NCBI RefSeq assembly: GCF_000647975.1
Contig: NZ_JFKE01000002.1
Coordinates: 248,001 to 312,000 of the forward strand
Direction: 5' to 3'
Length of the DNA: 64,000 nucleotides
Source: Actibacterium mucosum KCTC 23349
GTDB lineage: Bacteria > Pseudomonadota > Alphaproteobacteria > Rhodobacterales > Rhodobacteraceae
Shown here one piece after another: positions 9,701 through 17,578 of the stretch (position 1 is its first letter; each line of letters starts with the position of its first letter). Made by a program: the position numbers and the translations under genes. The notes below the pieces were generated by a model. The model was not told where the DNA came from. It did no database searches and saw only the letters and a list, made by a program, of their open reading frames with translations.

Positions 9701-11053
9701 TCAAAAAGCCGAGCGAAATCCGAAAGTCACTCCGTAATCACGGGTCTCATATAGACCCACGTTAGAAAGATTTTGGGCCGCCGAAAAGCTGATTTCTGGT
9801 GCAAATCCGAATTTTTCCAATTTGGGTAAAACGACCGAGATCTCGGCCGAAACCCCCCGGTCCGCGCGGCGTTCGGTGCCGAAAAAGGCCTCGTCATAGT
9901 GACGCCCGTCAAAGGTCAATCCCGCGGAAAGCTGCATTCCGGCAACCGGTTTTGCCCGTGTCCAGGTGATGCCAGCGCTCCATCCTTCATGGGCGGTTGC
10001 GCCACCGTCCGACGCCGTGTCGCGCAGTGAAAGACTGTATTGCAGGCGGTCACCATTGCCCATTTTCTGGCTCAAGGCGGTCTGTGCCGTCCATGAAACC
10101 GAGGAATTGATAGGATCATTGATTCGGGTTTGGCTGTCGCCCAGCAACGCAAAGCTGAGGCGTTTGGTCTGCGAAATTGGAACCGTTTGGTCCACAGACA
10201 GCCGCACGAAGTCGACCAGGGGCGCACCTGCGTACCACCCCCGGCCCGCACTGACGGCAGCCGTGGTTGGACCTGCCGATGGGGTCGCAAAGAACGTGGT
10301 GCCAAATGTCAGTTCCGCTTCGTCATATCGCAGGTCGCTGCCGGTCAGCGACACGGCCTGTGCTTTCGCGGCCGAGGACAAGGTGTAGCGCCGCATTTCA
10401 ACCGCGCCGCCGCCAAAGACCCACATCCTCTCGGACAATTGCCGGCTGTATTCCGTGTCGGCGCTCAGTTGGTATTCCATGCCGGAGAGGGCTTTGGCAT
10501 CCCCGTTCAGGGTCTGCTCGATTCCGTCAATAATGACGGTGTCGGACTTGGAGCCATTGTTGACGTTGGAATTTGGCGTTGCCCCGAAGCTCAGATTGGA
10601 TGACCAGGGATTGCGGTCGCGCACATATTGAAAGTCGCGAATGGCGTTTGCTTTTAGCCGTTCGTCGGGTGCCAGATCCACGGCGCGTCGCAGCCAAAGC
10701 TGTGCCCGGGTGCGCGCGCCTTTGGACGACAGCGCCTGCGCAACAACCATGGCGGCTGCATAGCGCTGAAGGTCTGTCTGGGCCAGATCAAACGCATCTT
10801 TGGCCAAGGCAATCGATTGGTCGAATTCCCGAAGATCCCGGACAGCGCGTGCCTGCAAAAGCTTGGCCGAGATATCGCTGGCGTCGCGTTCAAGAAGGGC
10901 CGCAGCCAGATCGCGTGCAATCTCGGGCTGCCCGGTTTTCAGGGCCGTTCGTGCTGCATCTCGGATCTGTCCGGGGGACAGATCCGTCGCTTCGGCAAAG
11001 CTCAGGGCAGGGCAGAGCGCCAGCCAAGCCGCAAAAAGAAGGGCGCGCCGCAT
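9701..11053 (-). CDS. Slam-like (surface lipoprotein assembly modifier) outer-membrane protein
   Basis: The 450-residue exported protein has a signal peptide (ALLFAAWLALCPALSFA) and an N-terminal alpha-helical TPR-like domain at residues about 25-150 (ALKTGQPEIARDLAAALLERD, WLRRAVDLAPDERLKANAIRDF). A C-terminal beta-rich domain of alternating amphipathic strands ends in a terminal Phe (VTFGFRSAF), a typical outer-membrane barrel signature. The junction NPWSSNLSFGATPNSNVNNGS matches the start of the DUF560 barrel of Slam proteins, which move lipoproteins to the cell surface. It begins 10 bp after the lipoprotein gene, with an AGGGGG ribosome site, so the two are an operon. The Slam call rests on domain order, motif and neighbour; barrel strand count was not computed. 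Confidence 0.8.
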   Translation of the reverse strand: MRRALLFAAWLALCPALSFAEATDLSPGQIRDAARTALKTGQPEIARDLAAALLERDASDISAKLLQARAVRDLREFDQSIALAKDAFDLAQTDLQRYAAAMVVAQALSSKGARTRAQLWLRRAVDLAPDERLKANAIRDFQYVRDRNPWSSNLSFGATPNSNVNNGSKSDTVIIDGIEQTLNGDAKALSGMEYQLSADTEYSRQLSERMWVFGGGAVEMRRYTLSSAAKAQAVSLTGSDLRYDEAELTFGTTFFATPSAGPTTAAVSAGRGWYAGAPLVDFVRLSVDQTVPISQTKRLSFALLGDSQTRINDPINSSVSWTAQTALSQKMGNGDRLQYSLSLRDTASDGGATAHEGWSAGITWTRAKPVAGMQLSAGLTFDGRHYDEAFFGTERRADRGVSAEISVVLPKLEKFGFAPEISFSAAQNLSNVGLYETRDYGVTFGFRSAF

Positions 11054-11063
11054 GACGGCCCCC

Positions 11064-11963
11064 TTATGGCGTCTCGATCGCGATGAAGGCGCCGGTTTCC
11101 TGGAAACCGATGGTGGCGTCGTCCGGATCCGTGCCTTGAACAACGATGACGCCCACGATTTCGTCCGCATCAGCGCCGCCAATGATGCCGTAATAGTTGC
11201 CCTCTTCGAAATCGACAAAGGCACCGGCGCCCGCATCGAACCGCTGACTGCTGGCATTGCCGGTCAGTTCGCCGGCATCCGAGATGTCACCCGTGGCAAG
11301 GATCAAGGTGGGCAAGGTGTCCACCAATGCGCCGCTTGTGTCGAAGATTTGCCGATTGGTCAGTGTGCCTTCAACGGCACGGGTCGACACGAAGTCTTCG
11401 AAATCGACAATCAACTCGGCATCGGCGGTGGTGTATTGAATGCCGCCCTGGCCGCTGAACACGCGCAGACCGGCATAGTCACCCTGAAACGTTGCCTGAC
11501 CGGTGGTTGGCAGCACAACCTCACCGTCACGGGCATAGACAAACCCCCCAAAACCAAAGCCCAGGTAGGAGCCTGTACGAACAACGGCGACACGGCTCAG
11601 CCCGCTGGCACTTTCCAGATACAGCGCCTTGTACGCGCGCCGTTCGGTGGGGTTGTTGTTTTCATAGACGCGGAACCCGTTCAGGGTCGCAACCTCGTCG
11701 TCGCGGTCGTAGACACCGGTGCCATCAAAGGCCAGGTTATCCACGGTGAAGGTATCTGTGCCGGGGTCATAGGTAATGGCGCTTGCCTGCCCCTCTTCCT
11801 CGAAGCGTTCAATCGGATCGCCGGGGCCCAGCGTGGGGTCTCCCACGTCGTCAATGTCGCCAGAGACACCAATGGTTACCAAGTTGGTGCCATCATCACC
11901 TGCACTGCCACTGCAGGAGGCAACCGCCATAATGGCGGCTATTGTTGCTGCTTGCCGAAACAT
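11064..11963 (-). CDS. TbpB-like surface lipoprotein, likely Slam substrate
   Basis: The 299-residue lipoprotein has signal peptide FRQAATIAAIMAVAS followed by Cys17, a good lipobox (VAS-C). A Gly/Ser/Asp-rich linker precedes a beta-rich region. Its C-terminal half resembles the eight-stranded barrel of transferrin-binding protein B-like lipoproteins: ATFQGDYAGLRVF, then ADAELIVDFEDF, EGTLTNRQIFD, LATGDISDAGELTGNAS and EGNYYGIIGGADADEIVGVIVVQG. The ATG at 11963 was chosen because it directly precedes the signal peptide. It lies immediately upstream of the Slam-like gene, the gene order expected for a surface-exposed substrate and its exporter. The ligand (iron, haem or other) is unknown. Confidence 0.78.
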   Translation of the reverse strand: MFRQAATIAAIMAVASCSGSAGDDGTNLVTIGVSGDIDDVGDPTLGPGDPIERFEEEGQASAITYDPGTDTFTVDNLAFDGTGVYDRDDEVATLNGFRVYENNNPTERRAYKALYLESASGLSRVAVVRTGSYLGFGFGGFVYARDGEVVLPTTGQATFQGDYAGLRVFSGQGGIQYTTADAELIVDFEDFVSTRAVEGTLTNRQIFDTSGALVDTLPTLILATGDISDAGELTGNASSQRFDAGAGAFVDFEEGNYYGIIGGADADEIVGVIVVQGTDPDDATIGFQETGAFIAIETP

Positions 11964-12180
11964 GAACCTGCTCTTTTTTTGACTGCTTCGTATTTTTGTT
12001 GGCAAGGGTCCGGGTTAAGGGCCCAAAAGTCAACGATTATTGATTCGCCCCTGATGACCCGTTGCCGAAATGCCCGCGGCAAAAAATCGTCGCCAAACCG
12101 TATGTGGCGGTTTTCGGGCGCGCACGCCATAGATATAGTGGCAGAGCGACTCATGCCCCAGACCAAGAGGATCAACACCC

Positions 12181-13092
12181 ATGCCGCTGAGCCCCGAGCA
12201 GATTGCCGAGATCGACGCCCTGCGCGCCAATGCCACGCCAACGCTGCGCGCCGTGTCCGAAGGGATGGAGGGGCATCTGTACACCGCCTATCCGGTGTTG
12301 GACCACGGGTTCGTGCGGGTGATCGACTATATGGGCGATGACGCGGCGATCTGTCAGGCGGCGCGGGTCAGCTATGGCAAGGGCACCAAATCGGTCAGCA
12401 ACGATGCCGGGTTGATCCGCTATCTGATGCGGCACTGGCACTCGACCCCGTTCGAGATGTGCGAGGTTAAGCTGCACGTGAAGCTGCCGGTTTTTGTGGC
12501 GCGGCAATGGATCCGCCACCGCACCGCGAATGTGAACGAATACTCGGCCCGCTATTCGATCCTGGACCGCGAATTCTATATCCCCGAGCCCGACGCGCTG
12601 GCGGCGCAGTCAACGGTGAACAACCAGGGGCGCGGGGCGGCGCTGCAGGGGGCCGAGGCTGCGCGGGTGCTGGAGATTCTGAAATCCGACAGCCACCGCG
12701 CCTATGACAATTACGAACAGATGATCAGCCAGGACGGCCAGGACGGGTTGGCGCGCGAGCTGGCGCGGATGAACCTGCCGGCCAATGTCTATACCCAGTG
12801 GTATTGGAAGGTTGATCTGCATAATCTGTTTCATTTCCTGCGCTTGCGGGCCGATGCTCATGCGCAATATGAGATCCGCGTCTATGCCGACGAGATCTGC
12901 AAGATTGTCGCCGACTGGGTGCCGCACGCCTATGCCGCGTTCGCTGATTACCGCATGGGCGGGGTGAACCTGTCGGGCTCGGCCATCGACTGTATCCGCC
13001 GCATGCTGAAGGGCGAAGAGGTCACGCAAGAGGCATCGGGCATGTCCAAGGGCGAATGGCGCGAGTTTCAGGCGGTGCTGAGCGACGGCTGA
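12181..13092 (+). CDS. thyX: FAD-dependent thymidylate synthase
   Basis: The 303-residue flavin-dependent synthase makes dTMP from dUMP with methylene-tetrahydrofolate and NADPH. The ThyX signature RHR-x7-S is present within [19 protein letters not shown] near residues 105-120. [23 protein letters not shown] lies just before it, and the conserved C-terminal region is [25 protein letters not shown] precedes the ATG. ThyX does not produce dihydrofolate. It shares no operon with its neighbours and is convergent with dctM, with 5 bp between stops. Confidence 0.96.
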   Translation: MPLSPEQIAEIDALRANATPTLRAVSEGMEGHLYTAYPVLDHGFVRVIDYMGDDAAICQAARVSYGKGTKSVSNDAGLIRYLMRHWHSTPFEMCEVKLHVKLPVFVARQWIRHRTANVNEYSARYSILDREFYIPEPDALAAQSTVNNQGRGAALQGAEAARVLEILKSDSHRAYDNYEQMISQDGQDGLARELARMNLPANVYTQWYWKVDLHNLFHFLRLRADAHAQYEIRVYADEICKIVADWVPHAYAAFADYRMGGVNLSGSAIDCIRRMLKGEEVTQEASGMSKGEWREFQAVLSDG

Positions 13093-13097
13093 CCGGG

Positions 13098-14372
13098 TCA
13101 GGTCAGCAGGTTCGGCAACCACACTGACAGCGCCGGTACCAAGATGATCAGCAGGATCACGACAAACTCGGCCACCAGAAAGGCGGAAAGTTCGCGCAGC
13201 AATGGCAGCATGCCGATCTTGGCGATGCGCAGGATGATGAACAGGTTGATCCCCACCGGCGGCGTGATCATCCCCATGGTCAGCGTCAGGATCGCCACCA
13301 TGGCGAAATGCACATCATCAATGCCCAGGTTGCGCGCCACCGGGGTCAGCAGCGGGATAAAGACGATGATGATGATCGTCGGCTCCAGGAACATGCCCAG
13401 CACCAGCAGCAACCCGACGCTGCCCAGCATGAACCGCACCGGCTGATCGGCGAACCAGATCTGCAGGATTTGCGTGATCGAGCCGATGCCCTCGATGATC
13501 AGCACATACGAGGCCAGCGACACCATCGCCACCAGGAAAAACACCGTGGCGCTGGACCGCGCGGCGTTTTGCAGGCCGGTCCAGAAGCTTTTGAGCGTGA
13601 TCGACCGGAACACGAACACACCCAGCAACAGCGCGTGCAGGCAGGCAACGCCCCCGGCCTCGGTCGGGGTGAAGACGCCACCCACCGTGCCCCAGACAAT
13701 CACCACCGGCAGTGACAAAACCGCGAGCCCGTCGATCAGCAACCGCCATGTGGGCGTGCCGTCGTCGGCGACGCGTTGCGGTTCGGGCAGACCGCCGCGC
13801 CGGCCCTTCACAAAGATCACCGCGAAACAGGCCAGCCCGAACAAAAGCCCCGGCACCACGCCCGCCACAAACAGCGAGATCACCGAAACCCCCGTAATCG
13901 CAGAATAAATCACCGCGGTGATCGAGGGCGGGATGATCGGGCCGATAATCGCGCTGGCCACGGTGACGGCCGACGAGAAGGCGCGCGAATACCCCTCGCG
14001 CGCCATGCCGTGCACGAAGATCTGGCCCAGGGCGGCAGTGTCGGCGACCGAGCTGCCCGAGATGCCAGAGAAAAAGATCGAGGCCAGAACATTGGCATAA
14101 GCCGTCGCGCCGCGGATGCCGCCCACGATCCGGCGGCTGAGCAGCACCAGCCGGTCGGTGATGCCGGCGGCATTCATGATCTCGCCCGCCAGAATATAGA
14201 ACGGCGCTGCCAGCAGCGTCATGCTGTCGATCGTGGTGATCAGGCGGGTGGGCACCACTTTCAGGTTCAGACCGGTCTCGTGAATGCCCCACAATCCGGC
14301 AAGCCCGAAGGCATAAGCCAGCGGCAGACCCAGCAACAGGAACAGGATAAAGGCGCCGATGACAACGGGCAT
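13098..14372 (-). CDS. dctM: TRAP transporter large permease DctM
   Basis: The 424-residue, about 12-helix membrane subunit of a tripartite ATP-independent periplasmic transporter provides the Na+-coupled transport path. Typical DctM features are MPVVIGAFILFLLLGLPLAYAF at the N-terminus, FYILAGEIMNAAGI, and GPIIPPSITAVIYS near residue 140. TMGMITPPVGINLFI lies near residue 370. The ATG at 14372 overlaps the dctQ stop by one base (TGATG), so the genes are coupled. It is the last gene of dctPQM. Confidence 0.95.
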   Translation of the reverse strand: MPVVIGAFILFLLLGLPLAYAFGLAGLWGIHETGLNLKVVPTRLITTIDSMTLLAAPFYILAGEIMNAAGITDRLVLLSRRIVGGIRGATAYANVLASIFFSGISGSSVADTAALGQIFVHGMAREGYSRAFSSAVTVASAIIGPIIPPSITAVIYSAITGVSVISLFVAGVVPGLLFGLACFAVIFVKGRRGGLPEPQRVADDGTPTWRLLIDGLAVLSLPVVIVWGTVGGVFTPTEAGGVACLHALLLGVFVFRSITLKSFWTGLQNAARSSATVFFLVAMVSLASYVLIIEGIGSITQILQIWFADQPVRFMLGSVGLLLVLGMFLEPTIIIIVFIPLLTPVARNLGIDDVHFAMVAILTLTMGMITPPVGINLFIILRIAKIGMLPLLRELSAFLVAEFVVILLIILVPALSVWLPNLLT

Positions 14373-14863
14373 CAGCGCACCTCTTCCACGCGCCGCAACG
14401 CGCACAGAAAGCTGTAACCGGCGGCCAGCAAGATACCGATGCCCGCCAACGGCACGGCGGCATAAGGCAGGCTCATCGGGATGCGGGCCGAGGGCGAGCG
14501 TTGTCCAAGTGCGGCCAGCGCCCCGCGCGTGCCCAGCCAGACCAGAAACAGCGCCAGAACAATCGCCGCCGCCGCCCCGAACAGCCGCAGCACTTGGCCC
14601 ATCGTCGGGTGGCTGGCATAGGGCAGCTCTAACCGCATGTGGTCAGACCGCACCTGCGCGGCAATGGCCCCCAGATAGGTGACCCAGATATTGCCGTATC
14701 GCATGGCCTCTTCGCTCCACGACAACGGCGCCTCTACCACGTAGCGAAAGAAGATCGACAGTGCGTTCACGCAGACAATCGCCAGCAGCATCGCCGCCGC
14801 CAGGTTCAGCGCCCATTGGTCAACGCCGCGTACCAACCGGCTGTATCCGTTCAGGAAATTCAT
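14372..14863 (-). CDS. dctQ: TRAP transporter small permease DctQ
   Basis: The 163-residue inner-membrane protein with four hydrophobic helices is the small permease of the TRAP system. Family motifs include NALSIFFRYVVEAPLSWSEEAMRYGNIWVTYLGA and RSDHMRLEL. The ATG at 14863 is preferred to a GTG 15 bases upstream because GGGTGAG is placed well for it. It lies between dctP (60-bp gap) and dctM (1-bp overlap). Confidence 0.92.
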   Translation of the reverse strand: MNFLNGYSRLVRGVDQWALNLAAAMLLAIVCVNALSIFFRYVVEAPLSWSEEAMRYGNIWVTYLGAIAAQVRSDHMRLELPYASHPTMGQVLRLFGAAAAIVLALFLVWLGTRGALAALGQRSPSARIPMSLPYAAVPLAGIGILLAAGYSFLCALRRVEEVR

Positions 14864-14923
14864 CTGCTCACCCACCACCAGACCCCCACCCGCGTTGCCG
14901 CGGGAAGGGGCGGGAGAATTTCG

Positions 14924-15946
14924 TCAGTTGCCGTAGACCTGCTCGGTCGCGAGGTCGACTGCGGCCAGGTAATCGGCCACGATCTCGGTGCCCAGAAGGC
15001 CCTCGATATAGGCGCGCACACCGGGCTGGGCCACGTCGCGGAACATCCGCTTTTCAGCCAGCGAGTTGATATAGACCTCGGTCCCCATGCCTTCCAGCTT
15101 GGCAATGGCCTCGTCCATCTGCGCCTGTTTGGTGGCCTGCGACAGCTGCGCCAGCAGGATCGAGCCGTCTTTGAGGATCTGCTGATGCTTGGCCTCCAGT
15201 CCGTTCCACCATTCGTCATTGGTGATGACAAACTGTACGCCCAGCACGTGTTCGTCGGCCGACACAAATTTCTGCACCTCGCCGATGCCCGAATTGGCGA
15301 TGGTCGGGATCGGGTTTTCCTGCCCGTCCACCACGCCTTGTTTCAACGAGATCACGATCTCGGTTGCCGGCAGCGGCGTGGGCACCGAACCCAGTGACCG
15401 CATCAGTTCCATAAAGACCGGGCTTTCCATGGTGCGCATCTTCAGGCCCACCATATCTTCGGGGGTCTTGATGGTGCGGACATTGTTGCTCATCGATCGG
15501 AACCCGCTTTCCGACAAGGCCAGCGTGCGCACGCCGGTTTGTTCGCGCATGTCGTCGGTCAGGCCCTTCATGAAGTCGCTTTCAAAAAGCCGCCAGGCCA
15601 CGGTGGAACTGGGCACCGCATAGGGAATCGACAGCACCTGAACCGGCGGATAAAAGCCAGCGATCGCGCCATCAGCCGGGAACGACATTTCCAGCGAGCC
15701 TTGTTGAACCTGTTCGAACATCTCGCGGTCGCCACCCAGCGATTGGGCGAACAGCTTGATCTCGATCTCGCCGCCGCTGCGGGATTCGACGAAATCCTTG
15801 AAGGCGGCAATGGCCTGATACTCGGCAATTTCGGGTGACGCGAAGGCGCTGGCGAATTTCACCGTCACGTCGGCCGCGTGCACAGCGGTGGTCGCGCCAA
15901 CCGTCAAAACGGCGGCCGCAGCCCATTTGGATAGTGTGTCGAACAT
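14924..15946 (-). CDS. dctP: TRAP transporter substrate-binding protein DctP
   Basis: The 340-residue periplasmic binding protein has a signal peptide (WAAAAVLTVGATTAVHA) and the DctP-fold pattern VTVKFASAFASPEIAEYQAI at the start of the mature protein. The conserved mid-region KTPEDMVGLKMRTMESPVFMELMRSLGS-type segment follows, with the substrate-carboxylate arginine near MRTMESP. VVDGQENPI is also typical. GGGAGGAAAA precedes the ATG at 15946. It is first in the dctPQM operon. The substrate is presumably an organic acid, but its identity cannot be read. Confidence 0.94.
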   Translation of the reverse strand: MFDTLSKWAAAAVLTVGATTAVHAADVTVKFASAFASPEIAEYQAIAAFKDFVESRSGGEIEIKLFAQSLGGDREMFEQVQQGSLEMSFPADGAIAGFYPPVQVLSIPYAVPSSTVAWRLFESDFMKGLTDDMREQTGVRTLALSESGFRSMSNNVRTIKTPEDMVGLKMRTMESPVFMELMRSLGSVPTPLPATEIVISLKQGVVDGQENPIPTIANSGIGEVQKFVSADEHVLGVQFVITNDEWWNGLEAKHQQILKDGSILLAQLSQATKQAQMDEAIAKLEGMGTEVYINSLAEKRMFRDVAQPGVRAYIEGLLGTEIVADYLAAVDLATEQVYGN

Positions 15947-15969
15947 TGGATTTTCCTCCCAGAAATCGA

Positions 15970-16030
15970 TTCCAACTTGCAATGGATAGTTCGCATTTGA
16001 ATAGAAGCAGTTCGAATATGAATGAGTCAA
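15970..16030 (-). promoter_or_regulatory. Promoter/operator of the dctPQM operon with repeated TTC-N6-GAA
   Basis: Two 14-bp repeats, GTTCGCATTTGAAT at 15989-16002 and GTTCGAATATGAAT at 16010-16023, start exactly 21 bp apart. Each contains the inverted pair TTC-N6-GAA. A weaker third copy (TTC-N6-GCA) begins at 15970, 20 bp further on. On the dctP strand a TTGACT hexamer lies at 16030-16025, and the repeats occupy the core promoter region downstream of it. Spacing of two helical turns suggests cooperative binding by a dimeric repressor. The regulator is unknown. Confidence 0.55.
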
Positions 16031-16166
16031 GCGAATTTAACCCCCGCATCTTGTTGCAACGCGCGCGACAATCCGTTTCCCGGCCGCAGGCGCATTGACT
16101 TCAACCCATGCGCGACTACCGTTTATCCAATGATTTCAATCGCGCATGGCGCAAATGGGGGCGCAA

Positions 16167-16379
16167 ATGCTGAGAATTGCTGCGTGCACGATCTGTGCGC
16201 TGACGATTTGCCTGGTGCTGGTGTCGCGGCATGGCGGGCCGGCGGATCGCCTCAGCTATGGGGCGCCGGGGGCTTGCGGCGCGACGGCGCCTTCGCAAGA
16301 CACGCCGGCCACGTGCCTGCCTGGCCCTGAATACATTTACACCAAGGTGCGCACGCTCTTTGCCGGGCCGCCGGAATAG
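16167..16379 (+). CDS. Small membrane-anchored or secreted hypothetical protein (70 aa)
   Basis: A short open frame encodes one N-terminal hydrophobic helix (IAACTICALTICLVLV) and a Pro/Gly/Cys-containing tail ending AGPPE. The ATG at 16167 has GGGGGCGC seven bases upstream; two earlier in-frame ATGs lack such a site. No family is recognised. It may be a small periplasmic-facing protein, but it could also be a chance frame in GC-rich DNA. Confidence 0.4.
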   Translation: MLRIAACTICALTICLVLVSRHGGPADRLSYGAPGACGATAPSQDTPATCLPGPEYIYTKVRTLFAGPPE

Positions 16380-16403
16380 GGCGCGGGCTGTCTCGCGTAT
16401 TTG

Positions 16404-16432
16404 TGTAACAAAAGTGTCGTAATTCTGTTACA
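16404..16432. promoter_or_regulatory. Inverted repeat TGTAACA-N15-TGTTACA upstream of the 16469 gene
   Basis: Seven-base perfect arms at 16404-16410 and 16426-16432 flank 15 bp of AT-rich DNA, ending 36 bp before the start codon. The position and the local drop in GC fit a promoter with an operator. No regulator is assigned. Confidence 0.4.
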
Positions 16433-16468
16433 ATAACTTCACGAAGCAGTCGTGAGGTGAAAACGCCC

Positions 16469-16768
16469 GTGTCCATTTTCCGTGTTCTAATCGTATTTGG
16501 TTTGGTTCTATCCGGACAATCCGCAATGTCTGCGTCACCGATCGCAGAGGTTGTCTGTGCCCCACGCGACGAGATGGTACAGCGACTGGAGCGGCAAATG
16601 GGCGAGCGCAAAGTGGCCAGCGGTTTACGTGGGCCAGAAGAGATTATGGAAATGTGGTCGTCCGACCGCGGAGACTGGACGTTGGTGATGACCTATGCCG
16701 CCGGGCACAGTTGTATCGTGGCGATGGGCGAGCATTTTGTGCCCAGTTTGCCCCGCGATCCGGCTTAA
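16469..16768 (+). CDS. Secreted conserved hypothetical protein (99 aa)
   Basis: A small exported protein has signal peptide FRVLIVFGLVLSGQSAMSA and a mature part with two cysteines (VVCAPRDEM and HSCIVAMGEHF) that could form a disulfide. The mature segment RLERQMGERKVASGLRGPEEIMEMWSS, then WTLVMTYAAGHSC, looks like a conserved small periplasmic protein of Rhodobacterales. The GTG at 16469 was chosen since GAGGTGA lies nine bases upstream; an in-frame GTG at 16457 is the alternative. Function unknown. Confidence 0.68.
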   Translation: MSIFRVLIVFGLVLSGQSAMSASPIAEVVCAPRDEMVQRLERQMGERKVASGLRGPEEIMEMWSSDRGDWTLVMTYAAGHSCIVAMGEHFVPSLPRDPA

Positions 16769-16786
16769 GCAGCAACGGATATCAAG

Positions 16787-16814
16787 AAAGCGCCACCCGG
16801 CGGGGCAGCGCTTT
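16787..16814. terminator. Bidirectional hairpin between convergent genes
   Basis: Perfect 7-bp arms AAAGCGC (16787-16793) and GCGCTTT (16808-16814) flank a GC-rich loop that can extend the stem. It lies between the convergent 16469 gene and cspA. The U-run is short on either strand, so it is a moderate terminator candidate. Confidence 0.5.
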
Positions 16815-16831
16815 GTGTCATGTCTAAAGAT

Positions 16832-17038
16832 TTAAAGGGGTTTCAGATCGCCAGCAGACTGGCGACCATCACGGCCATCAATCATTTCAAATTCGATTTT
16901 CATGTTGTCGCGCAGACCTGTCAGGCCGGCACGCTCAACTGCCGAGATATGAACAAAAACGTCTTTGCCGCCGTCATCAGGTGCGATGAAGCCATAGCCT
17001 TTGGTTGTATTGAACCACTTTACGGTACCGGTGGGCAT
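16832..17038 (-). CDS. cspA: Cold-shock-domain RNA/DNA-binding protein
   Basis: The 68-residue single cold-shock domain is an OB-fold binding single-stranded RNA and DNA as an RNA chaperone. RNP1 (KGYGFIAPD, residues 13-21) and RNP2 (DVFVHISAV, 26-34) are intact. MPTGTVKWFN is the standard start, with AAGGAG ahead of the ATG at 17038. The frame runs open upstream, but that part is not coding. About 200 bp separate it from the divergent ArsC-family gene, leaving room for a structured leader of the kind often seen on cold-shock mRNAs. Confidence 0.95.
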   Translation of the reverse strand: MPTGTVKWFNTTKGYGFIAPDDGGKDVFVHISAVERAGLTGLRDNMKIEFEMIDGRDGRQSAGDLKPL

Positions 17039-17242
17039 CCCGGATCTCCTTCGTATCTTGCGCCCCGTACTGGTGGGGCAATTCACAGCCAGATTGTTCC
17101 AATTCGTCCTGCTGCAACTTAAGGAGTAGCGGGGGCATTGAAATTCTGTCGTCGTGGACAAAGCATGGGGGGCGAATCGCGCTAAAATCAAGAAATAACT
17201 GGAAACTGCCATAAGTTGAGCGGTGTCCGTATCGAGGGTGAG

Positions 17243-17578
17243 ATGACAGAAAAAAAAATTCTGGGACTGAAGAATTGCGACACGTGTCGCAAGGCCTTGA
17301 AGGCGCTGCAGGCGGGGGATGACACGGTTTCCCTGCAAGACGTGCGCGAGGCCCCGCTGACCGAAGCAGAACTGCAGACGTTCCTTGATGCCTTTGGTGA
17401 AGCGTTGGTCAATCGTCGTTCCACCACATGGCGAACGCTGTCCGACGAGGAACGCACAGGTGATCCGTTGGCTTTGCTGCAAGCCCACCCAACATTGATG
17501 AAACGCCCCGTAATTCAATCCGGCGACCAGCTGTTTCTGGGTTGGTCGGCATCGACGAAAGCGGCCTTAGGTCAATAG
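17243..17578 (+). CDS. ArsC/Spx/YffB-family thioredoxin-fold protein
   Basis: The 111-residue protein carries NCDTCRKALKAL, with Cys12 and Cys15 in a CxxC arrangement, and the C-terminal LLQAHPTLMKRPVIQSGDQLFLGW typical of the ArsC/Spx fold. These proteins include glutaredoxin-dependent arsenate reductases and uncharacterised YffB-type reductases. No ars genes are nearby, so an arsenate role is not supported. GAGGGTGAG precedes the ATG at 17243. The 3' end overlaps the convergent Hint gene by 7 bp. Confidence 0.88.
   Translation: MTEKKILGLKNCDTCRKALKALQAGDDTVSLQDVREAPLTEAELQTFLDAFGEALVNRRSTTWRTLSDEERTGDPLALLQAHPTLMKRPVIQSGDQLFLGWSASTKAALGQ

Noticed and set aside
17243-17578. ArsC-family gene as a functional arsenate reductase
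   Set aside because: No arsR, arsB or acr3 neighbours and a YffB-like CxxC; only family membership is supported.
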